A DNA stretch of 32,020 nt from CAYLNC01 sp964534415 (lineage in GTDB: Bacteria; Patescibacteriota; Minisyncoccia; Phycocordibacterales; JAACPR01). Where the stretch lies: positions 1 to 32,020 of the forward strand of contig CAZHOL010000007.1 in assembly GCA_964534415.1 (NCBI GenBank). Direction: 5' to 3'. Both the position numbers and the translations under genes were made by a program. Under the pieces are notes generated by a model that worked only from the letters and a program-made list of their open reading frames with translations, was not told the origin of the DNA and searched no databases. Positions 7,385 to 15,587 of the stretch are shown here, piece by piece (position 1 is the first letter of the stretch; every line of letters begins with the position of its first letter).

Positions 7385-7765
7385 ATGAACTCTACTATTA
7401 TAATATTCACCATATCTTTTGTTGTAATTTTGTTTATGGTTCTAAAACAAAATTATGATTTGAATAAAAACAATGTTGCAGGTCATGATTGTTTCAAAAA
7501 GAGAATGGATCGTTTTTTGGCTTCAAAATGGTTTGCATTCTCTGAAAATATTGGTAGAATGAAAAACCGTGTAGTTAGCGTCGTGTCGACATGGCCACAT
7601 CGGGCGAAATTGACCCTTAGTGTAGTGTGGGGTAAAATTCGAAACAAGGTAGACAAGTATTTCGAGCACTTTCACCGCAGTCAATATTTTGGAAATAGAG
7701 GACCAATATCGAGTTATTGGAAAACTGTTTCGGATCACAAGGACTCGTTGAAAGATATAAAATAA
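7385..7765 (+). CDS. Small single-pass membrane protein, unknown function
   Basis: 126 aa, not recognised. Residues about 3-20 form one hydrophobic segment (TIIIFTISFVVILFMVL) with no cleavage site. The rest is a basic, aromatic-rich soluble part (WPHRAKLTLSVVWGKIRNK, HFHRSQYF), expected inside or lining the membrane. It starts nine bases after tsf and is probably in the rpsB-tsf transcript. Its stop codon is followed with no gap by tRNA-Thr, so RNase P cleavage would trim the mRNA exactly after the stop. Confidence 0.65.
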   Translation: MNSTIIIFTISFVVILFMVLKQNYDLNKNNVAGHDCFKKRMDRFLASKWFAFSENIGRMKNRVVSVVSTWPHRAKLTLSVVWGKIRNKVDKYFEHFHRSQYFGNRGPISSYWKTVSDHKDSLKDIK

Positions 7766-7841
7766 GCCACCTTAGCTCAGCTGGTAGAGCAATAGTTTTG
7801 TAAACTATAGGTCGTCAGTTCAAATCTGACAGGTGGCTCCA
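7766..7841 (+). tRNA. tRNA-Thr(TGT), CCA encoded
   Basis: 76 nt including CCA. The acceptor GCCACCT pairs with AGGTGGC and the discriminator is T. The anticodon stem ATAGT/ACTAT encloses TTTGTAA, with anticodon TGT reading ACA/ACN. The T arm GTCAG-TTCAAAT-CTGAC is standard. It begins on the base after the preceding stop codon. Confidence 0.97.
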
Positions 7842-7846
7842 AGTAG

Positions 7847-7874
7847 TTGAAAATCTCCATAAAAATGGTAGTCT
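7847..7874 (+). promoter_or_regulatory. Promoter of the glycosyltransferase-PEGA operon
   Basis: TTGAAA (7847-7852), a 16-base spacer, and TAGTCT (7869-7874), nine bases before the ATG. The same TAGTCT -10 recurs before rpmG and dus. Confidence 0.5.
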
Positions 7875-7883
7875 AATATACAA

Positions 7884-9425
7884 ATGGATTACAAAAACAG
7901 CCCATATTTCCACGTTGCTCACGCTCGCGATTTGACCGGTCGGGATAGAGTGATTTATCGATTGCTCGAGATTTTACCAGGATTTATGTCATGGGGAACA
8001 TTCTTGGCTGTTATTTTGTGTTCAATTTTCATCCCCGTATACACTGCGATTTTCATTATTGCTTTCGATTTGTATTGGCTTTTGAAAACTATTCATCTCT
8101 CATATCATCAGTACTATAACTGGCGCCGATTGAAGCACAACAGCGATGTAGATTGGTACGAGAAATTGCAGAACATGAAATTCGAGCGAATCCAGCACCT
8201 CATAATTTTGCCGTACTACAAAGAGGGTATTGAAGTGGTAGAGGGCACAATAAAATCTCTCGTAAGTTCGAAATACAAAGCGAAAAAATTGCTGGTAGTT
8301 CTCGCCGCAGAGGCGCGCGCCGGCGAGGGGGCGATTCAACTTGCTAATAACATGAAGGCCAAGTATGAAAAATATTTCGGTCAATTCATCGTAACTGTCC
8401 ACCCAGAAAACTTACCAAATGAAATCAAGGGTAAGGGCCCGAACATTGCGTATGCATCCGAGCGGGCTCGAATCGAAATTTTAGATAAAAATAATATTCC
8501 ATATGAAGACGTTTTGGTTTCTGCATTCGACATCGACACCGTTATTTGGCCACAATATTTTGCATGTTTGACATGGCATTTCATGACAGCAGAGGATCCA
8601 TACAACAAATCGTATCAGCCGGTCCCACTTTATAATAACAACATTTGGCAAGCTCCCGCATTGTCACGAGTGGCCGCTATCACCAGCACTTTCTGGCAAA
8701 TGATTCAGCAGGAGCGACCAGAGAAATTAGCGACATTTTCTTCACATAGTATTCCTTTCAAATCACTGTATGAAGTTGGCTATTGGCAGACAAACATGAT
8801 ATCAGATGATTCGCGAATTTTTTGGAATCTATTTTTGGCCAAGGATGGAAATTATGCAGTTGTACCGATTGCATATCCTGTCTCAATGGACGCGAACCTC
8901 GCACCAACATTGTTCGGAACTCTCAGAAATATTTACAAACAACATTTCCGATGGATGTGGGGAGTGGAGAATATTCCATACATGCTTTTTGGTTTTATCA
9001 AAAACAAAAAAATTCATTGGAAGCAAAAGTTGAACAAAACTTTCACGCAACTAGTTGGATTTTGGTCACTAGCAACTAATCCAATTATGATTTTGGTTCT
9101 CGGATGGCTACCAATTATTCTCGGAGGAAACGAATTCCGTACAACAATTTTGTCATACAATTTGCCGATCGTGACGCGAGTTCTTTTGACAATTGCCACT
9201 TTAGGAATTGTTTTTGCGGCGATTGTTTCGGCTTCATTATTACCTGAAATGCCTGCAGAATTTAAAAATCGAAAATCTCGCTGGTTTGTCATGATATTCC
9301 AGTGGGTCTTCGTGCCGTTCACCATTATCATTTTCGGATCCTTCCCAGGATTGCACGCTCAGACTCGATTGATGTTGGGAAAATACGTTGGAGCTTTCTG
9401 GGTCACACCTAAACATAGAAAATAA
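7884..9425 (+). CDS. Membrane glycosyltransferase, family 2-like
   Basis: 513 aa. Two membrane segments (about residues 32-75) precede a cytosolic GT-A domain, with further membrane spans in the C-terminal third (about 390-500). In the catalytic domain, HLIILPYYKE starts the nucleotide-sugar fold, D216-x-D218 (FDIDT) binds metal and UDP-sugar, D308-D309 (ISDDSR) supplies the base, and Q353-x-x-R356-W357 is the QxxRW acceptor motif of processive GT2 enzymes such as cellulose or hyaluronan synthases. It probably makes or extends a surface polysaccharide or glycolipid; the sugar is unknown. The PEGA protein gene follows after one base, in the same operon. Confidence 0.88.
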   Translation: MDYKNSPYFHVAHARDLTGRDRVIYRLLEILPGFMSWGTFLAVILCSIFIPVYTAIFIIAFDLYWLLKTIHLSYHQYYNWRRLKHNSDVDWYEKLQNMKFERIQHLIILPYYKEGIEVVEGTIKSLVSSKYKAKKLLVVLAAEARAGEGAIQLANNMKAKYEKYFGQFIVTVHPENLPNEIKGKGPNIAYASERARIEILDKNNIPYEDVLVSAFDIDTVIWPQYFACLTWHFMTAEDPYNKSYQPVPLYNNNIWQAPALSRVAAITSTFWQMIQQERPEKLATFSSHSIPFKSLYEVGYWQTNMISDDSRIFWNLFLAKDGNYAVVPIAYPVSMDANLAPTLFGTLRNIYKQHFRWMWGVENIPYMLFGFIKNKKIHWKQKLNKTFTQLVGFWSLATNPIMILVLGWLPIILGGNEFRTTILSYNLPIVTRVLLTIATLGIVFAAIVSASLLPEMPAEFKNRKSRWFVMIFQWVFVPFTIIIFGSFPGLHAQTRLMLGKYVGAFWVTPKHRK

Positions 9426-9426
9426 T

Positions 9427-10368
9427 ATGCAACCACTTTCAAAGAAAAAAAGAGCGATTTCATGGGGAATTTTGTTTTTGATATTTTTAATCGTGAGCCC
9501 ACTAGTTTTGTATTATTCTTTCGGCTATAGATTCGATGATTTGCGTGGAATAATCAAGACCGGAGGAATTTATATTCATTCTGATATTGCTAATACGGAG
9601 ATATTTGTCGACGGAGAATACTTCAAAAATAATGGTGTGTTGATAAAGAATACTTTGATACAGGAATTGGATCCAGAGACTCCACATAAAATCGAGGTCA
9701 GAAAAGATGGTTACTATAATTGGAATAAAGTTCTCACAGTTCGCGAGGGCTTGGTGACAGAATCTGCGAGCATGATGATGCCAAAAGATATTGAAGCTAA
9801 TGAGATTTTGCCTTATGTGACAAAAGATGGAGTCGCAACATCAACAAGTATGATTCAGGGAATTAAATTAGCAAAAAACTCCGAATATTTGAAAGTTGAA
9901 AAACTATTCGCGCCAGCTGTGGTTACACCTCCAATCAAAGGGTCCGTCGCAACAACCACAAAGGAAATTCCAAAATACTTTACAGAATTGAACATCTCAG
10001 ATTCTGATAAACTAGATAATCTAATTGTCCGCGGTGAGGAAGTTGCTTGGGTTGAAAATGGCGATGTTGTGATTCATTGGATTGGTGAAAAAGATGCGTT
10101 TCCTTTCTACTATTGTAAAAACGAGATTTGTGAAAGCGAGAAAAAACTAGATTGGAAAAATGACATTGCACGTTTTGATTTCCTACCAAACAGAGACCAC
10201 GTTTTAGTTGTTTTGGGCGTAGATGGAATCTGGGCAGTCGAGATTGATGATAGATCAGAACGCAACATACAACCTATTTTTGTCGGAAACAAATTGGATT
10301 TCCGAATCAATGAAAACAATAGAATTGTCGTTTTACAAAACGGATCTTTCTTCGAGTTGAGATTCTAA
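9427..10368 (+). CDS. Membrane-anchored PEGA-domain protein
   Basis: 313 aa from the ATG at 9427, one base after the glycosyltransferase stop. The longer reading from 9388 overlaps that gene and is rejected. A basic start (QPLSKKKRA) and one membrane segment (about 10-32) anchor the protein. A PEGA-type beta domain follows (about 48-110: GGIYIHSDIANTEIFVDGEY, then PHKIEVRKDGYYNWNK and an L-V-x-x-G-type strand). The rest (about 115-313) is an exported region with repeated strands such as WVENGDVVIHWIG and FDFLPNRDHVLVVLGVDGIWAVEI that could form a beta propeller-like fold. PEGA domains are common on surface proteins. Coupling to the adjacent glycosyltransferase suggests an envelope role, which is inference. 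Confidence 0.82.
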   Translation: MQPLSKKKRAISWGILFLIFLIVSPLVLYYSFGYRFDDLRGIIKTGGIYIHSDIANTEIFVDGEYFKNNGVLIKNTLIQELDPETPHKIEVRKDGYYNWNKVLTVREGLVTESASMMMPKDIEANEILPYVTKDGVATSTSMIQGIKLAKNSEYLKVEKLFAPAVVTPPIKGSVATTTKEIPKYFTELNISDSDKLDNLIVRGEEVAWVENGDVVIHWIGEKDAFPFYYCKNEICESEKKLDWKNDIARFDFLPNRDHVLVVLGVDGIWAVEIDDRSERNIQPIFVGNKLDFRINENNRIVVLQNGSFFELRF

Positions 10369-10370
10369 GT

Positions 10371-10399
10371 TTGTAAAAGGGGCGCGAAAATTATAAAAT
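10371..10399 (+). promoter_or_regulatory. Promoter of pheS-pheT
   Basis: TTGTAA (10371-10376), a 17-base spacer, and TAAAAT (10394-10399), eight bases before the pheS ATG. No Shine-Dalgarno sequence fits in between. Confidence 0.5.
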
Positions 10400-10407
10400 A
10401 GTCACTA

Positions 10408-11112
10408 ATGAATAATATGCAAAATGAAAAAGGGCACATTCATCCGATTACGCGGATGATAGATGAAATAGCTATAGCACTTTCGGATATGGGTTTCGAA
10501 ATTGTTTCTTGTAATGAAGTTGATGATGAATATCACAATTTCGACGCCTTGAACGTTCCTGCGGATCATCCGGCCCGAGATATGCAGGACACTTTCTGGC
10601 TAAAGGATTTTCCAAAACATTTGTTGCGAACCCAGACTTCGAACGCGCAGATTCACTATATGGAGAAAAATAAACCACCGTTCAAAATTGTGGCTTCTGG
10701 TAAGGTATATCGATATGAGGCGACTGATAAAACTCATGAAGTACAATTTCACCAGGTTGAGGGTTTGGTCGTTGGGGAGGGAATTTCTATGGCCAATTTG
10801 AAACATACTTTGAAACTATTTTTGTCAAAAATTTTCGGTGAAGATTTGGAAATACGTTTTCGCCCTTCTTTCTTTCCGTTCGTTGAACCTGGAATTGAAA
10901 TCGATATGAAACGAAAGGATGGAAAATGGATTGAAATTCTCGGTGCGGGAATGGTTAACAAGAAAGTTCTCGACAACATGGGAATCGATTCGAAAAAATA
11001 CACAGGATTTGCTTTCGGTGTCGGATTGGATCGTGTCGCAATGATGAAATTCGGTATCGATGATATTAGATTTTTGTATAACGGAGATCTGCGTTTAATT
11101 AATCAATTTTAA
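10408..11112 (+). CDS. pheS: Phenylalanine-tRNA ligase alpha subunit, arm-less form
   Basis: 234 aa against about 330-350 in most bacteria. The N-terminal coiled-coil arm that contacts tRNA-Phe is missing; the protein starts directly at GHIHPITRMIDEI, the beginning of the catalytic core. Class II motifs are present: NVPADHPARDMQDTFWL (motif 1 and after), GKVYRYEATDKTHEVQFHQVEG (motif 2), and GFAFGVGLDRVAMMKFGI near the C-terminus (motif 3). With PheT it charges tRNA-Phe. The start at 10408 is favoured by the -10 box; a second Met at codon 4 is possible. pheT follows three bases after the stop. Confidence 0.95.
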   Translation: MNNMQNEKGHIHPITRMIDEIAIALSDMGFEIVSCNEVDDEYHNFDALNVPADHPARDMQDTFWLKDFPKHLLRTQTSNAQIHYMEKNKPPFKIVASGKVYRYEATDKTHEVQFHQVEGLVVGEGISMANLKHTLKLFLSKIFGEDLEIRFRPSFFPFVEPGIEIDMKRKDGKWIEILGAGMVNKKVLDNMGIDSKKYTGFAFGVGLDRVAMMKFGIDDIRFLYNGDLRLINQF

Positions 11113-11115
11113 TTT

Positions 11116-13461
11116 ATGATAATTTCATACAAATGGTTGCAAACATATTTTGAAGAAAAACTGCCCGAGCCAGAGCAGTTGGCGGATTTGATTTCTCTGC
11201 GAGCTTTTGAGATTGAAAGCGTCGAAGAAAACGGAGAGGACTTCAAAATTGATATCAAAATTTTGCCAGATCGAGCGCACGATTGTCTCTGTCACGATGG
11301 AATCGCTAGGGAAGTTTCCGCGATCACTGGAATTCCGATGAAAAAGAGAAACATTGAGGTGGTTGCGGGTGACTTCAAAAGTGATTTGAAAGTTGCCATT
11401 CACGATAGCGCGTGCCGAAGATATATGTCGCGTGAAATTAAAAATGTTGTCGTCGATGAATCTCCTGTCGAATTGAAAGAGAAATTGGAATCAATTGGTC
11501 AGCGTTCGATTAATACAATTGTTGATATTACGAATATCGTGATGTATACCATGGGTCAGCCGATGCATGCTTTCGATGCGGACAAAATTTCCGGTGTTGA
11601 AATCAATGTGCGAATGGCTCGAACTGGCGAGAAGATCAAGACTCTCGATAACAAGGATGTTGAATTGGATGAAACAGTTTTGTTAATTGCGGACGCTTCA
11701 GAACCATTGGCGATTGCTGGAATCAAGGGTGGCAAAAAAGCCGAGGTAGACAAAGCCACAAAAAATATCATTTTGGAATCTGCCAATTTTCATCCGACAG
11801 GGAATAGAAAGACTGCACGAAAGATTGGAATCACAACCGATTCTTCAAAACGATATGAAAATGAAATTTCTCCAGAAATTGCCGATCGTGCGATGGATAT
11901 GGCTACTGAATTGATTTTGAAATATGCCAAATCAGATGCGACTACGGTTTCAGAAAAAATTGATTGCTATCCGAAAAAATGGCGAGCGTACAACACTGGG
12001 GTTTCAGTAGATGAGACGAACAACTTGCTCGGTTTGAATTACACCGAATCTAATATTGCGCGAGTTTTTGATTTGCTCGGATTTAATTGTGAAGTTGTCA
12101 GTGTCACTGAACGCGTCGCCGAAGAAGCCAAAAAATTAGTTGGTGCGAAATATAAATATGCTGCGAGCGTGTTTTTTGATGCTCCTACAGCATTTGATTG
12201 CTCATCTTTCATTTCGTATGTATACGCTCTCGCAGGATACACAATACCGAGAATGGCCGTTGATCAATTTGTTTTCTCGGAGCGAATCACGGCAGACGAA
12301 TTGTCAGTTGGGGATTTGGTATTTTCAAATACCGGTGAATTAAAAAGAAAAATTGATTACAAGAGCGTTGAATTTTTGAAGGGAACGGAAATTCCGAGTG
12401 GTGTTGATCATGTGGGAATTTATCTCGGTGACGGACAAATTATCCACGCCACAGAATTAAATGGTGCAGGAGTAGTTATTGAGAATTTAAACGAGAGCGC
12501 ACGATTCAAAAACATTGTTGGTTACGGCAGACTGGCAAAACAGGGCGAGAAGAGATTTGCCGTCACTGTTCCAGTCGAGAGAGTTGATATTAAAAACTCG
12601 CCAGATTTGATAGATGAAATCGCTAGAATTTTGGGATATGAAAATATCAAGGAAAAGCCAATTGAATCATTTGCTTTCAACCCAAATCAAAACAAAATGT
12701 ATGCGTTGTCGGCCATGATTCGAAACGTCTTGGTTGATCACGGATTTTCTGAAGTCATGACCTACACTTTCGTTTCTGAGGGTGAATTGCAACCAGAGAA
12801 ACCGATTTCCGAGGATAAAGGATATTTGCGAGCGACTCTCGAAATTGGAATGCGAAACGCTCTCGAGAAGAATATGAAAAACGCCGACCTGTTAGGATTG
12901 GATCAAATTCGTATTTTTGAAATTGGTAAAGTTTTCAGCAAGAAAGGCGAGCGAAACATTTTAGCAATCGGTGCCGTAATTAAAAATGCCTCAAAGAAAC
13001 AAAAAGTTGGTGACATTTTGCGCGAGGCAGTCACGGCGGTTTCAGAAAAAATCGGTCAGGAAATTAGTGCGAAAATTTCTGACACAACAGACGTAATTGA
13101 AATTGATTTGGAAAAGATTGTTAATGCCGTCGAGTCGGTCGGCTACGAAAAACTTCCTCCTGTTGTTGGAGAGCAAAAGTACAAAATTATTTCGCAGTAT
13201 CCATTTATGGTGCGTGACATTGCGGTGTGGGTGCCTGATGAAGTTTCAGAATCCGCCGTCCTCGATTTGATTGTGAAAAACGCCGGCAATTTGATGGTGC
13301 GAAATCGACTGTTCGATGTCTACAAGAAAGATGGGCGAACATCGTTTGCTTTCAGATTGGTATTCCAGTCGATGGAGAAAACCCTTACCGATGATGAAGC
13401 CAACTCCGTCATGGAGAAAATTTCCGGTGAGATGAAGGGACAGGGGTGGGAGGTGAGGTAA
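11116..13461 (+). CDS. pheT: Phenylalanine-tRNA ligase beta subunit with an inserted NlpC/P60 domain
   Basis: 781 aa in one open frame. Residues 1-90 are the B1 fold, but the EMAP/OB tRNA-binding domain usually inserted near residue 40 is absent: VEENGEDFKIDI runs straight into LPDRAHDCLCHDGIAREV. The B3/B4 editing module follows (GQRSINTIVDITNIVM, GQPMHAFDAD, ESANFHP). B5 begins at GLNYTESNIARVFDLLGFNCEVVS (split at the end near residue 329) and resumes at VTVPVERVDIKNSPDLIDEIARILGY (from about 483). Between them, about residues 331-477, lies an NlpC/P60 domain: FDCSS with Cys362, GDLVF, DHVGIYLGDG with His432, and IIHAT with His444. The catalytic-like core and the C-terminal FDX-ACB domain follow. 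It charges tRNA-Phe with PheS; the role of the insert is unknown. Confidence 0.93.
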   Translation: MIISYKWLQTYFEEKLPEPEQLADLISLRAFEIESVEENGEDFKIDIKILPDRAHDCLCHDGIAREVSAITGIPMKKRNIEVVAGDFKSDLKVAIHDSACRRYMSREIKNVVVDESPVELKEKLESIGQRSINTIVDITNIVMYTMGQPMHAFDADKISGVEINVRMARTGEKIKTLDNKDVELDETVLLIADASEPLAIAGIKGGKKAEVDKATKNIILESANFHPTGNRKTARKIGITTDSSKRYENEISPEIADRAMDMATELILKYAKSDATTVSEKIDCYPKKWRAYNTGVSVDETNNLLGLNYTESNIARVFDLLGFNCEVVSVTERVAEEAKKLVGAKYKYAASVFFDAPTAFDCSSFISYVYALAGYTIPRMAVDQFVFSERITADELSVGDLVFSNTGELKRKIDYKSVEFLKGTEIPSGVDHVGIYLGDGQIIHATELNGAGVVIENLNESARFKNIVGYGRLAKQGEKRFAVTVPVERVDIKNSPDLIDEIARILGYENIKEKPIESFAFNPNQNKMYALSAMIRNVLVDHGFSEVMTYTFVSEGELQPEKPISEDKGYLRATLEIGMRNALEKNMKNADLLGLDQIRIFEIGKVFSKKGERNILAIGAVIKNASKKQKVGDILREAVTAVSEKIGQEISAKISDTTDVIEIDLEKIVNAVESVGYEKLPPVVGEQKYKIISQYPFMVRDIAVWVPDEVSESAVLDLIVKNAGNLMVRNRLFDVYKKDGRTSFAFRLVFQSMEKTLTDDEANSVMEKISGEMKGQGWEVR
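12106..12546 (+). other. In-frame NlpC/P60 domain inserted in the PheT B5 domain
   Basis: This segment encodes about residues 331-477 of PheT. The order of motifs matches NlpC/P60: a helix EEAKKLVGAKYKYA, DCSSFISYVYALAGYTIPRM with the nucleophile Cys362 (codon 12199-12201), the SVGDLVF strand, DHVGIYLGDGQIIHAT with His432 and His444, and the closing strand NIVGYGRL. NlpC/P60 enzymes usually hydrolyse gamma-D-glutamyl-diaminopimelate bonds in wall peptides, and related folds act as amidases or acyltransferases. There is no signal peptide here, so a wall substrate is doubtful. The insertion replaces the short beta hairpin of B5, and both flanks rejoin in frame at the expected homologous positions. 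Confidence 0.9.
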
Positions 13462-13491
13462 AATATATTGAAAATTAAGCACGAAATCCAC

Positions 13492-13522
13492 AAAAAAGGA
13501 CTTTGAAATAAGTTCTTTTTTT
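13492..13522 (+). terminator. Terminator of pheS-pheT, overlapping the gyrB promoter
   Basis: A 12-bp A/T-rich stem (13492-13503 with 13510-13521, one G-U pair), a six-base loop, and a T tract. The loop contains most of the gyrB -35 box. Confidence 0.75.
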
Positions 13523-13530
13523 GATATAAT
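13503..13530 (+). promoter_or_regulatory. Promoter of gyrB
   Basis: TTGAAA (13503-13508), a 16-base spacer, and extended -10 TGA TATAAT (-10 at 13525-13530), eleven bases before the ATG. Confidence 0.7.
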
Positions 13531-13541
13531 ATCCGCTATAT

Positions 13542-15584
13542 ATGGCAGAAAAAAAAGACAAACAAAAATACGGTGCGGATGAAATCACAGTGCTCGAGGG
13601 GCTAGAACCCGTTAGAAAGCGCCCCGGAATGTACATCGGTACCACTGGACCAGATGGACTTCATCACCTCATTACCGAAATTTTTGATAACTCTCGCGAC
13701 GAGGCCATGGGAGGTTTTGCCAATCGAATCGAGGTGGCTCTTTTGCCCGGAGGTTATGTCCGCGTCGTTGATAACGGTCGTGGAATTCCCGTAGATAAAC
13801 ATTCAAAGACGAAAGTTTCTGCACTCGAAACAGTCATGACAGTTCTCCACGCCGGAGGTAAGTTCGGAGGTGAGGGCAGCGGTTACAAGGTCTCCGGAGG
13901 TTTGCACGGTGTGGGTGCCTCTGTTGTTAACGCACTCTCAACTCATCTCATTGCCGAGGTCCATAAAGACGGAGATAAATATCGACAGGAATATAATATT
14001 GGAAAGAAAAAGGCCGACGTCAAAAAGATCGGCAAAACAAAATACAACGGAACCATCATCACTTTCAAACCGGACGACACAATTTTTGAAACTGTCGAAT
14101 TCGACTTCAAGAAAATTCTTGGTCACCTCCGACAACAAGCATATTTGGTGAAAGGTTTGCGAATCACTGCAATCGATGCTCGACTCGCGAGTGAGAAAAT
14201 GGATTTCGACGAAATTTATTACATCAGCGATTCTGAGGTCGAGGCACCATCGCAGACTTTCTATTTCGAAGGAGGACTCGCGTCTCTCGTTAAATTCCAA
14301 AATCAATTTCAGAAACCAATCAACCCAAATATTTTTTACGTAGAAAAAGAGGTCGATAACATTCATGTCGAGGTTGCCCTTCAATATGTCGATGATATCT
14401 CTCCACGCATCACCGCTTTTGCAAACAACATTTACAACAGCGAGGGAGGAACTCACATCACGGGTTTTAAAACTTCATTAACTAGAACGCTGAACACATA
14501 CGGCAAGAATAACAATTTGATCAAAGAAGCCGACGGCGCATTCACCGGCGAAGATGTGCTCGAAGGAATCACTGCCGTCGTTTCAATCAAGATGCCCGAG
14601 ATTCAATTCGAAGGTCAAACCAAGGCCAAATTGGGCTCGACAGAGGCGCGTGGTGCCACAGAGGCTGTGTTTGGTGAAGCTTTCGCTGCATTTTTGGAAG
14701 AACATCCAGAGGACGGCAAGGCCATTGTCTCAAAAGTAGTTCTCGCGGTTCGTGCCCGCAAGGCCGCAAAGGCCGCAAAGGATTCCGTTCTTCGCAAAGG
14801 TGCATTGGAAGGAATGACGTTGCCAGGAAAATTGGCCGATTGTCAGGTCAAGGACGCAGCCGAGGCAGAACTCTTCATCGTGGAGGGAGATTCCGCTGGA
14901 GGTACTGCCAAGACTGGTCGTGATCGACGAACACAGGCCGTGTTGCCATTGAGAGGAAAAATTTTGAACGTGGAGCGAGCGCGTCTCGACAAGATGCTTG
15001 CTTCAGAGCAAATTAAGAATCTCGTTGTGGCGCTCGGTGCTGCGATTGGAGACACTTTCGATCTTTCAAAATTGCGATATCACAAAATTATCATCGCAAC
15101 CGATGCCGATGTCGATGGTGCTCACATCACGACTTTGCTTTTGACTTTGTTCTATCGATATTTCCGTCCAGTGATCGATGGAGGATATTTGTATATTGCA
15201 CAATCACCTTTATATAAAGTTTCTCGAGGAAAGGAAGTTCAGTATTTGTATAGCGACGAAGAGAAAATTAAATTGGTTGGAAACGATAACGACATTAACG
15301 AAGAAAATTCTGAAGGCGAAGCAGAGGATGGAGCAGAGGAGAAGGTTGAAACAAAAAAGAATTCCACAAAGTGGCGTGTTCAGCGATATAAAGGTCTCGG
15401 AGAAATGAACGCTGATGAGTTGAAGGAAACAACTATGGACAAGAAGAATCGAATTCTCAAGAAGGTAACAGTCGAAGATACTATCGAGGCTGATCAGGTA
15501 TTCGATATGCTGATGGGTAAAGATGTTCCTGCACGAAAGACTTTCATTACTACAAACGCGAAATTAGCGGAAATTGATTTGTAG
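13542..15584 (+). CDS. gyrB: DNA gyrase subunit B
   Basis: 680 aa. GyrB supplies the ATPase and part of the DNA gate for negative supercoiling. The GHKL ATPase domain has N50 in the FDNSRDEAMGG motif, DNGRGIPVD, and the GGLHGVGASVVNALS lid. The transducer domain includes QTKAKLGSTEAR. The TOPRIM domain carries EGDSAGG (E448-G454), PLRGKILNVERA, and ATDADVDGAHI (D521, D523). An acidic, low-complexity insert (about 575-605, rich in Asn, Glu and Gly) interrupts the TOPRIM/tail junction before QRYKGLGEMN. ParE is a formal alternative, but the length and tail favour GyrB. An ICMT-like gene starts three bases after the stop. Confidence 0.95.
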   Translation: MAEKKDKQKYGADEITVLEGLEPVRKRPGMYIGTTGPDGLHHLITEIFDNSRDEAMGGFANRIEVALLPGGYVRVVDNGRGIPVDKHSKTKVSALETVMTVLHAGGKFGGEGSGYKVSGGLHGVGASVVNALSTHLIAEVHKDGDKYRQEYNIGKKKADVKKIGKTKYNGTIITFKPDDTIFETVEFDFKKILGHLRQQAYLVKGLRITAIDARLASEKMDFDEIYYISDSEVEAPSQTFYFEGGLASLVKFQNQFQKPINPNIFYVEKEVDNIHVEVALQYVDDISPRITAFANNIYNSEGGTHITGFKTSLTRTLNTYGKNNNLIKEADGAFTGEDVLEGITAVVSIKMPEIQFEGQTKAKLGSTEARGATEAVFGEAFAAFLEEHPEDGKAIVSKVVLAVRARKAAKAAKDSVLRKGALEGMTLPGKLADCQVKDAAEAELFIVEGDSAGGTAKTGRDRRTQAVLPLRGKILNVERARLDKMLASEQIKNLVVALGAAIGDTFDLSKLRYHKIIIATDADVDGAHITTLLLTLFYRYFRPVIDGGYLYIAQSPLYKVSRGKEVQYLYSDEEKIKLVGNDNDINEENSEGEAEDGAEEKVETKKNSTKWRVQRYKGLGEMNADELKETTMDKKNRILKKVTVEDTIEADQVFDMLMGKDVPARKTFITTNAKLAEIDL

Positions 15585-15587
15585 AGT

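Noticed and set aside
9388..9426. Longer PEGA protein starting at 9388
   Set aside because: The extension lies in the end of the glycosyltransferase gene in another frame; the ATG at 9427 directly after that stop is the natural start.
11116..13461. Assembly chimera as the explanation of the PheT insert
   Set aside because: Both junctions keep the reading frame and rejoin B5 at homologous positions, and codon style is the same inside and outside; an artefact would hardly do this. Read mapping could still settle it.
13938..14456. 172-codon ORF antisense to gyrB
   Set aside because: Shadow of gyrB codon use; no start signals and no protein-like composition. The same holds for the antisense ORFs over aldolase (1590-2093) and serS (25143-25637).
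14755..14785. Short tandem repeat of a nine-base unit in gyrB
   Set aside because: It encodes the Ala/Lys-rich helix before DSVLRKGAL and is explained by protein sequence.
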